A stretch of 41,517 nt of DNA, from assembly GCA_030145015.1 (NCBI GenBank), contig JAQYWI010000031.1:1-41517 (forward strand), in the 5' to 3' direction. Made by a program: the position numbers and the translations under genes. Of this stretch, positions 34,631 through 41,517 are shown in pieces (position 1 is the stretch's first letter; each line of letters opens with the position of its first letter). A model generated the notes under the pieces. It was given only the letters and a program-made list of their open reading frames with translations. It ran no database searches and was not told where the DNA came from. Origin of the DNA: Desulfobacterales bacterium. GTDB lineage: Bacteria; Desulfobacterota; Desulfobacteria; Desulfobacterales; JAHEIW01.

Positions 34631-35839
34631 ATGCCAAACGCCGCGGTTTCTGATAAAACCTCAGCCTCTGCTACGCAGCTAACCCTGACAATAGTGGCAA
34701 CCACCCTGTGTCGCCTCGTACTCAATACGGCGCGCCGATTTGTCTATCCCTTTGCCCCGGCATTAAGCCGCGGCCTGGGTGTCCCCCTTACGGCAATTAC
34801 TTCATTAATTGCCGTAAATCAGGCCACGTCGGTTTTAGGTCTTTTCTTCGGACCTGTTGCGGACCGTCTGGGGTATCGCTTAATGATGCTGACCGGGATG
34901 GCATTGCTGGTCGTGGGCATGTTTGCGGGGGGCTTCTTTCCCTTTTACGGTGTGATTCTAATTGCTTTATTTTTGGCCGGTTTAGGGAAAAGCATTTTTG
35001 ATCCGGCCCTGCAAGCCTATGTCGGTGAGCGTGTTCCGTTTCATCGCAGGGGCCTGGTAATCGGGTTTCTTGAATTTAGCTGGGCCGGGAGCACATTGCT
35101 GGGGATTCCGGCGATCGCACTTCTCATCGACCGACTGGGATGGCAATCGCCTTTTTGGGTCATGGGTGGTTTCGCCCTCTTCGGAATCTTGATTTTACGA
35201 ATTTTAATTGAAAAAGGCGGGCAAAAAGATCCGCAGCAACATTCCCGGCTGCTGTTCAAACATGCATGGCGCCCTTTGCTGCGCGAAAGAGCAGCTCTGG
35301 GAGCACTTTTCTATTCATTTTTGGTCAGCGCGGCCAACGACAACCTGTTTGTCGTCTATGGTGCCTGGCTGGAAGACCGATTTAGTATAGGCATTGTGGC
35401 ATTGGGCTTCGGGACAGCCGTTATCGGCATTGCCGAATTGGCCGGTGAGACCATGACGGCTGCACTGGCCGACCGCCTGGGATTAAAGCGATCGCTATTG
35501 GGGGGGCTTGGGGCTTGTATTATCTGCTACGCCAGCCTGCCTTATCTGGGGCAGAGCATTGGTGTTGCGCTGGTGGGTTTATTTCTGATTTTTTTATCAT
35601 TTGAGTTTATGATTGTGACCGGTCTGTCTCTTTTCACGGAATTATTGCCCTCGGCACGGGCAACCATGATGGCAACTTATCTGGCAACAAGCGGCATCGG
35701 GCGGGTCGTGGGTGCCTTAATCGGTGGTCCTATCTGGCTGGCAGGCGGTATATACGCAACGTCGCTTGTCGCGGCAATCATCAGCGCTTTAGCATTGGTG
35801 TCACTGTTCTGGGGATTGCGAGGATGGAATAAGCCCTGA
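34631..35839 (+). CDS. Major facilitator superfamily transporter
   Basis: 402 residues with about 12 hydrophobic segments. The loop 2-3 motif GPVADRLGYRLMM is the MFS motif A, and a related ALADRLGLKRSLL occurs in the second half. Substrate cannot be told; the pattern resembles drug or metabolite efflux members. Start ATG 34631 has no clear ribosome site. It is a single-gene unit. Confidence 0.9.
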   Translation: MPNAAVSDKTSASATQLTLTIVATTLCRLVLNTARRFVYPFAPALSRGLGVPLTAITSLIAVNQATSVLGLFFGPVADRLGYRLMMLTGMALLVVGMFAGGFFPFYGVILIALFLAGLGKSIFDPALQAYVGERVPFHRRGLVIGFLEFSWAGSTLLGIPAIALLIDRLGWQSPFWVMGGFALFGILILRILIEKGGQKDPQQHSRLLFKHAWRPLLRERAALGALFYSFLVSAANDNLFVVYGAWLEDRFSIGIVALGFGTAVIGIAELAGETMTAALADRLGLKRSLLGGLGACIICYASLPYLGQSIGVALVGLFLIFLSFEFMIVTGLSLFTELLPSARATMMATYLATSGIGRVVGALIGGPIWLAGGIYATSLVAAIISALALVSLFWGLRGWNKP

Positions 35840-35947
35840 AGTTTTATGAGTTCAATTTAGCTGAGAAAACGCTTTTGCGCATTCCCTATCATATAAATCT
35901 GAGTTATATTATAAAATCCGAAACTCGCCTGATTTTATTAAATTGGC

Positions 35948-36058
35948 CGAAATACGAAACAATATCGAAATCCTAAATTCAAATGTTCAAAACTTTTGAA
36001 TTTGGGTCATTTGATATTCGAATTTGTTTCGACTTTCGATATTCGTATTTCGAGTTTT
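35948..36058. repeat. Hairpin of CGAAATAC-type tandem words
   Basis: The left arm (CGAAATACGAAACAATATCG, then AAATCC) and right arm (TTTGTTTCGACTTTCGATAT, then TCGTATTTCG) pair imperfectly, with the inner TTCAAAAC and TTTTGAA closing the tip. It is similar in kind to 5239-5373 but with a different word. It sits directly before the penicillin-binding protein gene. Confidence 0.75.
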
Positions 36059-36076
36059 GATTAACCTAAAAGTATA

Positions 36077-38377
36077 ATGTTAAAACGATTAATAAAATAC
36101 ACCCTCGTCATTTTTATTTTAGTGGGCGTGGCTTTAGCGATTTATGGGTGGTACCTCTCATCCCAGGTTGAAAAGCGCTTCTCAGCTCGACGCTGGCACA
36201 TCCCTTCCACGGTTTATTCGGATACGACGCTCCTCTATCCGGGCCAGCGCTTCAACCCGCCCATTTTCACCAGGAAGCTTGTCAATTTGGGCTACCGCAG
36301 CGTAAATCACCGGCCGGCTAAGAAGGGTGATATCCAGATTACGCCGGTGGAAATAAATATTTTCCTGAATGATTTAAAAACCCCGTGGCGCACAAGGGGA
36401 GGCTTCCCGGTTCGCGTTATATCCAGTGACAATAAAATCGAAACGATACTCCGGATTGACAGTGGTGATAAGGTTCCGATTTTGGAATTGGAACCAGAGG
36501 AAATTATGCAGTTTTTTGGTCCGGAACGCGAACGCCGGCATTTGATCTCGATTGAACAGGTTCCGGAGCATCTGGTTCGGGCCGTCCTGGCCGCTGAGGA
36601 CCACCGTTTCTTTCAGCATTCCGGTATCGATTTCCGCGGTATCCTCAGGGCGCTGATTACCAACCTGCGCCACGGCGCCATCCGTCAGGGCGGCTCGACC
36701 TTAACCCAGCAGCTCGCTAAAAATTACTTTCTGACACCGGCCAGAACCCTCACCCGTAAGTTCAAAGAAATCCTCCTGGCGGTTATTATCGAATTAAAAT
36801 ACGACAAAAATGAAATTTTAGAGATCTATTTAAATGAAATCTATATGGGACAAAAAGGTTCGGTGGCCATCAATGGATTCGGTGAAGCATCTTATTTTTA
36901 TTTCGGCAAACCGGTAAAGGAATTGACGCTTTCGGAAGCAGCCATCATGGCAGGCTTAATCAAAGCACCCAATCATTATTCACCATACCGGGACAAAGCG
37001 CGCTGCCGCAGCCGCAGGGATGTGGTTTTACAATCGATGCACCGCCAGGAATGGCTTTCGGAGACCGAACTTCAAGTCGAGCTAAAACAGCCGATCAAAG
37101 CCGTCGGGTTTACCGTATCCGATACAAAAGCGCCCTACTTTATCGATTACCTGACCGAGCAGCTGAATGCCCTCTATCGTCCCGAAGACCTTTCCAGCCT
37201 GGGGCTTTCTGTTTACACCACCCTGGACACCCAAGTTCAAATGGCCGCCGAAGGGGCCCTGTCAAAAGGTCTGGTGCGGCTGGAAAGTTCAAACCCGGAC
37301 CTGCAACGCGAAGCGCCGGAACAAAAACTTCAAGGGGCCATTGTCGTCATGCAGCCCAAAACGGGGCACATCCTTGCCATGGTGGGCGGCCGCAATTACA
37401 GCACCAGCCAGTTTAATCGAATCACCCAGGCCCGGCGTCAGCCCGGCAGCGCCTTCAAACCATTCGTCTACTTGAGCGGCCTGGACAAATTCACTCCTGC
37501 GACCCTGCTGTCGAACGACCCTAAATCCTATACGGTGGACGGGAAATTATGGGAGCCCAAGAACTTTGAGCCGGTGACCGAATATACCGTCAGTCTTAAG
37601 AATGCCCTTAAAAAGTCGTACAACCTGGCCACCGTCGATCTGGCCATGAAGATCGGCCTTGATCAGATCGTGGATATGACCGCAAAATTTAATTTTTCAA
37701 CACCCCTAAAGCCTTATCCCTCGCTGGCCTTAGGCGCCTTTGAAGTCATCCCCCTTGAACTGGCACGGGCCTATTGTGTTTTTGCAGCGGAAGGCGTGCA
37801 GCCGTTTCCGCTATCTTTAGAGGGCGTCGTCGATGAACATGACAAGATCCTCGAGCAAACGCATTTAAATATCGAGCGTTTAATTCCGCCGGCCGAAGCA
37901 TTCATCATGACCGCTATGCTGCAAAGTGTGGTCAAAGAGGGCACGGCGCGTTCCTTGAAATGGAGAGGCGTATCCTGGCCGGTTGCGGGTAAGACCGGAA
38001 CGACCAACGATTTTAGAGATGCCTGGTTTGTGGGCTACACGCCGGATATCTTAGCTTTGGTCTGGGTCGGCTTTGACAATGGGGATCCGATTGCAGCCAC
38101 CGGCGCGGCGGCGGCATTGCCGATCTGGGCGGATCTGATGAACGCCATCCCGCAATACAGATCCGAATCAGAATTTAAGGCCCCCCGGGGTGTAGAGAAG
38201 ATATCGGTTTGTTCGGTCACCGGCCTGATAGCTGTCGATGATTGCCCCCAGCCGACTGAAGAGTATTTTCTGGCAGGCCGCACACCGACCGAGCATTGCG
38301 CGTTGCACGCCAAGGGCGGCATCGCCGGAAAAATCATAGAAAGCCTAAAAGACGTGATCGAAGAGGATGATCGATGA
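36077..38377 (+). CDS. mrcB: Class A penicillin-binding protein (PBP1B-like)
   Basis: 766 residues. An N-terminal membrane anchor (about 7-27) and a UB2H-like segment (about 45-145) precede the glycosyltransferase family 51 domain with E174 in AAEDHRFFQHSG and QGGSTLTQQLAKN. The transpeptidase domain has S458 in PGSAFKPF, S514-x-N516 in KKSYN and KTG at 639-641. It polymerises and cross-links peptidoglycan in the periplasm. The UB2H-like part suggests PBP1B rather than PBP1A. The following lipoprotein gene overlaps its stop by 4 bases. Confidence 0.92.
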   Translation: MLKRLIKYTLVIFILVGVALAIYGWYLSSQVEKRFSARRWHIPSTVYSDTTLLYPGQRFNPPIFTRKLVNLGYRSVNHRPAKKGDIQITPVEINIFLNDLKTPWRTRGGFPVRVISSDNKIETILRIDSGDKVPILELEPEEIMQFFGPERERRHLISIEQVPEHLVRAVLAAEDHRFFQHSGIDFRGILRALITNLRHGAIRQGGSTLTQQLAKNYFLTPARTLTRKFKEILLAVIIELKYDKNEILEIYLNEIYMGQKGSVAINGFGEASYFYFGKPVKELTLSEAAIMAGLIKAPNHYSPYRDKARCRSRRDVVLQSMHRQEWLSETELQVELKQPIKAVGFTVSDTKAPYFIDYLTEQLNALYRPEDLSSLGLSVYTTLDTQVQMAAEGALSKGLVRLESSNPDLQREAPEQKLQGAIVVMQPKTGHILAMVGGRNYSTSQFNRITQARRQPGSAFKPFVYLSGLDKFTPATLLSNDPKSYTVDGKLWEPKNFEPVTEYTVSLKNALKKSYNLATVDLAMKIGLDQIVDMTAKFNFSTPLKPYPSLALGAFEVIPLELARAYCVFAAEGVQPFPLSLEGVVDEHDKILEQTHLNIERLIPPAEAFIMTAMLQSVVKEGTARSLKWRGVSWPVAGKTGTTNDFRDAWFVGYTPDILALVWVGFDNGDPIAATGAAAALPIWADLMNAIPQYRSESEFKAPRGVEKISVCSVTGLIAVDDCPQPTEEYFLAGRTPTEHCALHAKGGIAGKIIESLKDVIEEDDR

Positions 38378-38790
38378 AAACCAGACCCATTCAAATTGTC
38401 GCTCTGGTCCTGCTGGCAGTATGGCTGGCCGGATGTCCCAAACCGATTTTAAAAGGAGCGCCCGCTGAGGCCGAAGAAACAACACCAGCCGAAGCGGCGG
38501 CTGAGGAAAATCCGCGCGTTGTGGCCGCGTTGCAATTGACCGACCAGGGGCGGCGCCTTCTGGAGGACCGCAAGCCGGATAAAGCGATCCGCGCATTGGA
38601 ACAGGCGGTCAGCCTGGATCCCGCCAATGGACAGAATTACTACTATCTGTCGGAGGCCTGGCTGATAAAAGGATCCGCCGCCCAGGCCAAAGAATTCAAT
38701 CACCTGGCGGAAATCCACCTCAAAGAAGACAGCGCCTGGATGATTCGCGTGGCCCAGCAGGCTGACAGGATCGCGGAATTAGAAAAATAA
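38374..38790 (+). CDS. TPR lipoprotein coupled to the penicillin-binding protein
   Basis: 138 residues. Signal peptide with lipobox WLAGC, lipidated Cys21. An Ala/Glu linker (about 30-48) is followed by about two TPR-like helical repeats (ALQLTDQGRRLLEDRKPDKA and YYLSEAWLIKGSAAQA). ATGA overlap with the PBP gene implies translational coupling. By analogy with LpoA/LpoB/CpoB proteins it may regulate the PBP from the outer or inner membrane; that is inference. The spacer after it (38801-38885) carries repeated TCGTTTTCCGGC words. Confidence 0.82.
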   Translation: MKTRPIQIVALVLLAVWLAGCPKPILKGAPAEAEETTPAEAAAEENPRVVAALQLTDQGRRLLEDRKPDKAIRALEQAVSLDPANGQNYYYLSEAWLIKGSAAQAKEFNHLAEIHLKEDSAWMIRVAQQADRIAELEK

Positions 38791-38800
38791 AGGATCGACT

Positions 38801-38885
38801 TATCGGCCTTCGGCATGACGTGTCGTTTTCCGGCCTGAATCGTCCTTCTGGGGCCTTGAATTGTCGTTTTCCGGCTTAAGCTGTC
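38801..38885. repeat. Repeated TGTCGTTTTCCGGC words
   Basis: TGTCGTTTTCCGGCCTGAAT, ATCGTCCTTCTGGGGCCTTG and TTGTCGTTTTCCGGCTTAAG are three degenerate direct copies of a roughly 26-base unit. No gene is present. The remaining spacer to 39049 is AT-rich promoter-like DNA. Confidence 0.6.
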
Positions 38886-39049
38886 ACAAGGGCTTATTTT
38901 TTTATGAACGCTGCCACGATGTCGCAATACTAAGTTGAAAATCATATCTACTTGACATTTCAATATATTTTGATAGCATTTTCATATTCCATGATAATCT
39001 TAAAATCAACATCATATTAATGCTTTGACTTCTCAAAGATTATTGAAAT

Positions 39050-39856
39050 ATGACTGATAAACCCACTATCGTTGTCCAGCTCGTGCACATTGAAGGCCCT
39101 TTGAAAGGTGAAATTCAGGAATTTTTGGATTCAGAGATATCCATCGGCCGCCATCCCGCATGCCAGGTCCAATTCCCAAAGGATCTGGCGATTATTTCTC
39201 GCAAACATGCCCTAATTACCAGAGAGGGGAACCGATTCAAATTTTCAGATCAGAGTGCCAACGGAACCTTTCTTAACGGCAAGCGCGTCACGGAGGCCTA
39301 TTTGAAATCCGGGGATGTATTGATTTTCGCGGAAGGCGGACCTAAGGTAAGTTTTCTGACCCGGATCGAAGAAAGCGCCCAGGCACTTGAAAAATTGAAC
39401 CAGCCAGGGGCTTCCACTGAAATGCAATCAGAACCGGTGGAAAAAATAACACCGCCACCACTCCCAACCGAACCGGTCCCTGAAGCCCAGGTATCGATAC
39501 AAAAAGTTCGAGTGCCGCTCGTCATTCAATACGGCCCCACCCTGCGCTCATTTAAAGAGTTGCCGGTGATCATCGGAAAAAACCCGGACTGTGATTTCAG
39601 CCTGGAGCATCCCGGAATCTTGGATCGGCATGCCCAGCTTTTTTTTGACCAGGATCAATACTGGGTGAAAGATCTGACCGGACAAAACTTGGTTTTGATC
39701 AACGCCGCACCCGTGCATATTCAGGCGCCGTTAAATCCCGACAACCTATTGTCCCTCAGCCCCAAAGGACCTACCTTTCGTTTCCTTGGCGGAGGTCGCC
39801 TGGCAGAGCATCAAGAACCTGCACCGGAATTAAACAGCACTCAGACCCGGGAATAA
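39050..39856 (+). CDS. Double FHA-domain protein, probable type VI secretion accessory
   Basis: 268 residues. The first FHA domain (about 8-100) has the core residues IGRHPACQVQF, ISRKHALI and SANGTFLNGKRV. A Pro-rich linker (about 115-160) leads to a second, degenerate FHA domain (about 160-255): IIGKNPDCDF, LDRHAQLFF, with no NGT motif. FHA domains bind phosphothreonine. Its place directly before a TssB/TssC-like gene fits a Fha/TagH-type regulator of type VI secretion. Start ATG 39050 has a weak ribosome site. Confidence 0.85.
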   Translation: MTDKPTIVVQLVHIEGPLKGEIQEFLDSEISIGRHPACQVQFPKDLAIISRKHALITREGNRFKFSDQSANGTFLNGKRVTEAYLKSGDVLIFAEGGPKVSFLTRIEESAQALEKLNQPGASTEMQSEPVEKITPPPLPTEPVPEAQVSIQKVRVPLVIQYGPTLRSFKELPVIIGKNPDCDFSLEHPGILDRHAQLFFDQDQYWVKDLTGQNLVLINAAPVHIQAPLNPDNLLSLSPKGPTFRFLGGGRLAEHQEPAPELNSTQTRE

Positions 39857-39925
39857 GAGGGTGAATAAACCACCGAAATAATCGATTGAAATGGTGTGGT
39901 TAACTATCCAACGCCTGGAGCATTC

Positions 39926-41497
39926 ATGAAAATCCCTTCAATTCCTTTCAAGATTCTGGCATTGGCGCCTCTTTTTGGTCCGGATTATGCTGTTTGGGAT
40001 AAAGCTCCCCTGGATGTTGATCCCAATGATCCGGACCGGGTGATCGCAGAATTCGGGCCGACCTGCACTGTAGCGGTTCCCTCTGACCTGTACCCGGATA
40101 AACATATTGAACTAAAATTTACAAGACTCAAAGATTTCCATCCGGACAATATGGTGCAGAATAACCCGGCTTTGCAAAACCTCCGGGAAGCCAAAGAATG
40201 GATTAAAGAGGCCGGGAGAAAGAATCTTTCTGATGAACAAATCAACATCCGACTGGCTCAGTGGCCGAATCTGCCCCCCATCCGGGTTGAAACCACCCCC
40301 CGGAAACCGCAGTCACCTTCGCGTGATTCCCTGGACAAGATTCTTGATATAGTGGCCCTGCCGGATGCGCATTCCGGTCTCCTCTCCGGAACGCAGGCAG
40401 CGGCCCGGCAGATCGATACCATTATTCAAAAAATTTTGGAGCATATTTTTTTAGATGTAAAATTCAGGAGGCTGGAGGCATCCTGGCGCGGATTGCGTCT
40501 ACTCCTGCGGCAGGTAAATGCCGGGGACAGCGATATCCGAATTGAGATCGTCCCGGTATCTGATGATTCGCTGAACGACACCCTCGCTGCCCTGGCTGCG
40601 GAAATGATCGACGCACTGCCGTCGCTGATTCTGGTGGATTTACCCTTTGACAGCAGCCCCAGAAACCTGGAACTTCTTGAAAGAATTGCGCAATTGTCAG
40701 AAACCCTGCTGGTGCCCGCGATCACGTGGATCCGGCCGGAATTTTTTCACATCGACAGCTGGCAGGATATCCGAAGTCTCGCATTTCTGCCCCACTATCT
40801 GGAAGCAGCGCCCTTTGCCAGATGGCAAAGCTTTAAAAAAACACCGTCCGCCAGATGGCTGACCGTCGCCTGCAACCGCATTGCGGCACGTTATCCATAC
40901 GGCAAAGACAACCTGCCGCGCCGCATACCCTTCGAGGAGAAACATCCCGCCTGGATCAGCCCGGTGTGGGCGCTGGGAACCCTGATCGGCCGGAGCCTTA
41001 TCGAAACAGGATGGCCGGCGAGCTTTACGGACCGGCACGCCATCCGTCTCGAGGATCTTCCGCTGAACACGGAAGATCCGCAAAGGCCTTCGCCCACCGA
41101 AGCGAATTTCGATCAAAACCGGATCGACCAGTTCATCCGCAGCGGAATTATCCCGCTTGCGGCTGTGCAGGGCAAGGACATTGCCTTTGCCCCCGATGAA
41201 ACCACGGCAGGAGGTATCTCCTTACGTTATCAGCTGTTTGTCTCCCGCATCACCCAGCTGGTGTTGTGGTGCCGGGACCACTTCGAAAAAAACCTTAACG
41301 GTAAGGATCTGGAAGCGGATCTGCAGCAGGCTTTTAAATTATTTTGGGAAATCAGCGGGCATTCGGGCCCCGAATCTCTGGAAATTATAGCCGGCAAACC
41401 CGACCCGGAAGGCCGGGTTCCGGTGCGAATTGCGCTGGAACCCGCCCGGCAGATTCTTGCTTCCCGGGATAAGGTGGAGCTGAATTTTTCATGGTAA
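39926..41497 (+). CDS. Type VI secretion contractile-sheath protein, apparent TssB-TssC fusion
   Basis: 523 residues. The first ~115 resemble TssB/VipA: FKILALAPLFG, a DPNDPDRVIAEFGPT stretch, then ELKFTRLKDFHPDNM and LREAKEWIKEAG. From about 140 the chain resembles TssC/VipB: LLSGTQAAARQIDTIIQKIL, then LDVKFRRLEASWRGLRLLL, and later NRIAARYPYGKDNLPRRIPF and WISPVWALGTLIGRSLIETG. TssB and TssC are usually separate proteins of ~165 and ~490 residues that together build the contractile sheath. TGGAG lies before ATG 39926. The stop overlaps the next start by 7 bases, so the operon continues off the window. Confidence 0.8.
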   Translation: MKIPSIPFKILALAPLFGPDYAVWDKAPLDVDPNDPDRVIAEFGPTCTVAVPSDLYPDKHIELKFTRLKDFHPDNMVQNNPALQNLREAKEWIKEAGRKNLSDEQINIRLAQWPNLPPIRVETTPRKPQSPSRDSLDKILDIVALPDAHSGLLSGTQAAARQIDTIIQKILEHIFLDVKFRRLEASWRGLRLLLRQVNAGDSDIRIEIVPVSDDSLNDTLAALAAEMIDALPSLILVDLPFDSSPRNLELLERIAQLSETLLVPAITWIRPEFFHIDSWQDIRSLAFLPHYLEAAPFARWQSFKKTPSARWLTVACNRIAARYPYGKDNLPRRIPFEEKHPAWISPVWALGTLIGRSLIETGWPASFTDRHAIRLEDLPLNTEDPQRPSPTEANFDQNRIDQFIRSGIIPLAAVQGKDIAFAPDETTAGGISLRYQLFVSRITQLVLWCRDHFEKNLNGKDLEADLQQAFKLFWEISGHSGPESLEIIAGKPDPEGRVPVRIALEPARQILASRDKVELNFSW

Positions 41498-41517
41498 AAA
41501 GACGCAAGCTTGCCTTA
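41491..41517 (+). CDS. Start of the next gene in the type VI-like operon (cut by window edge)
   Basis: ATG 41491 opens in frame to the edge (MVKRRKLAL) and overlaps the sheath-gene stop by 7 bases, as expected for coupled genes. Too short to identify. Confidence 0.45.

Overview
This window looks like a piece of a Desulfobacterota (Desulfobacterales-type, sulfate-reducer-like) chromosome of moderate GC. That assignment is inference. It rests on the mix of acyl-CoA and CoA-transferase catabolic genes, rubrerythrin, many small Cys-rich or zinc-ribbon proteins, an apparent selenocysteine rhodanese, and spacers full of degenerate palindromic repeats. No rRNA, tRNA, CRISPR array or intact insertion sequence was seen.

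Layout. 1-2.4 kb: an IclR-type regulator (cut by the left edge) downstream of a tandem creatininase-like amidohydrolase, with a promoter/operator candidate and a small inverted-repeat element. 2.4-10.1 kb: a P-loop ATPase behind a 24-bp palindrome, a serine esterase divergent from a PAC2 protein, a DUF4124 exported protein, an acyl-CoA dehydrogenase, a metallo-beta-lactamase-fold protein lacking metal ligands, and a LOG-family protein. 10.3-15 kb: gene-poor, with an orphan flagellar rod-like protein, a decayed iron alcohol dehydrogenase, several small proteins, strong terminators, and a secreted rhodanese whose reading frame crosses two in-frame TGA codons just before a SECIS-like hairpin. 15.4-23.6 kb: a secreted trypsin-like/TPR protein with a thioesterase, a tandem pair of large membrane GTPases, and a degenerate-exonuclease/GIY-YIG protein overlapping a broken SbcD-like phosphoesterase. 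23.9-31.9 kb: an intact MBL hydrolase convergent with a CoA-transferase/GNAT fusion, an exported rubrerythrin, a KKTAA-repeat histone-H1-like protein, a truncated sulfatase abutting an OprB-type porin, and aminopeptidase P. 32.1-41.5 kb: a zinc-ribbon/coiled-coil protein, OsmC, an MFS transporter, a class A penicillin-binding protein coupled to a TPR lipoprotein, and the start of a type VI secretion-like locus (double FHA protein, then a TssB-TssC-like fused sheath protein) running off the right edge.

The most striking signals are: (1) the rhodanese with a possible U-x-U active site; (2) two inverted copies of a ~215-bp palindromic element whose internal tandem units differ in number, each copy touching a gene's 3' end; (3) at least five further spacers holding hairpins whose arms are degenerate tandem copies of a short word, with a different word at each locus; (4) the apparent TssB-TssC fusion; and (5) several proteins of known enzyme folds that have lost catalytic residues.
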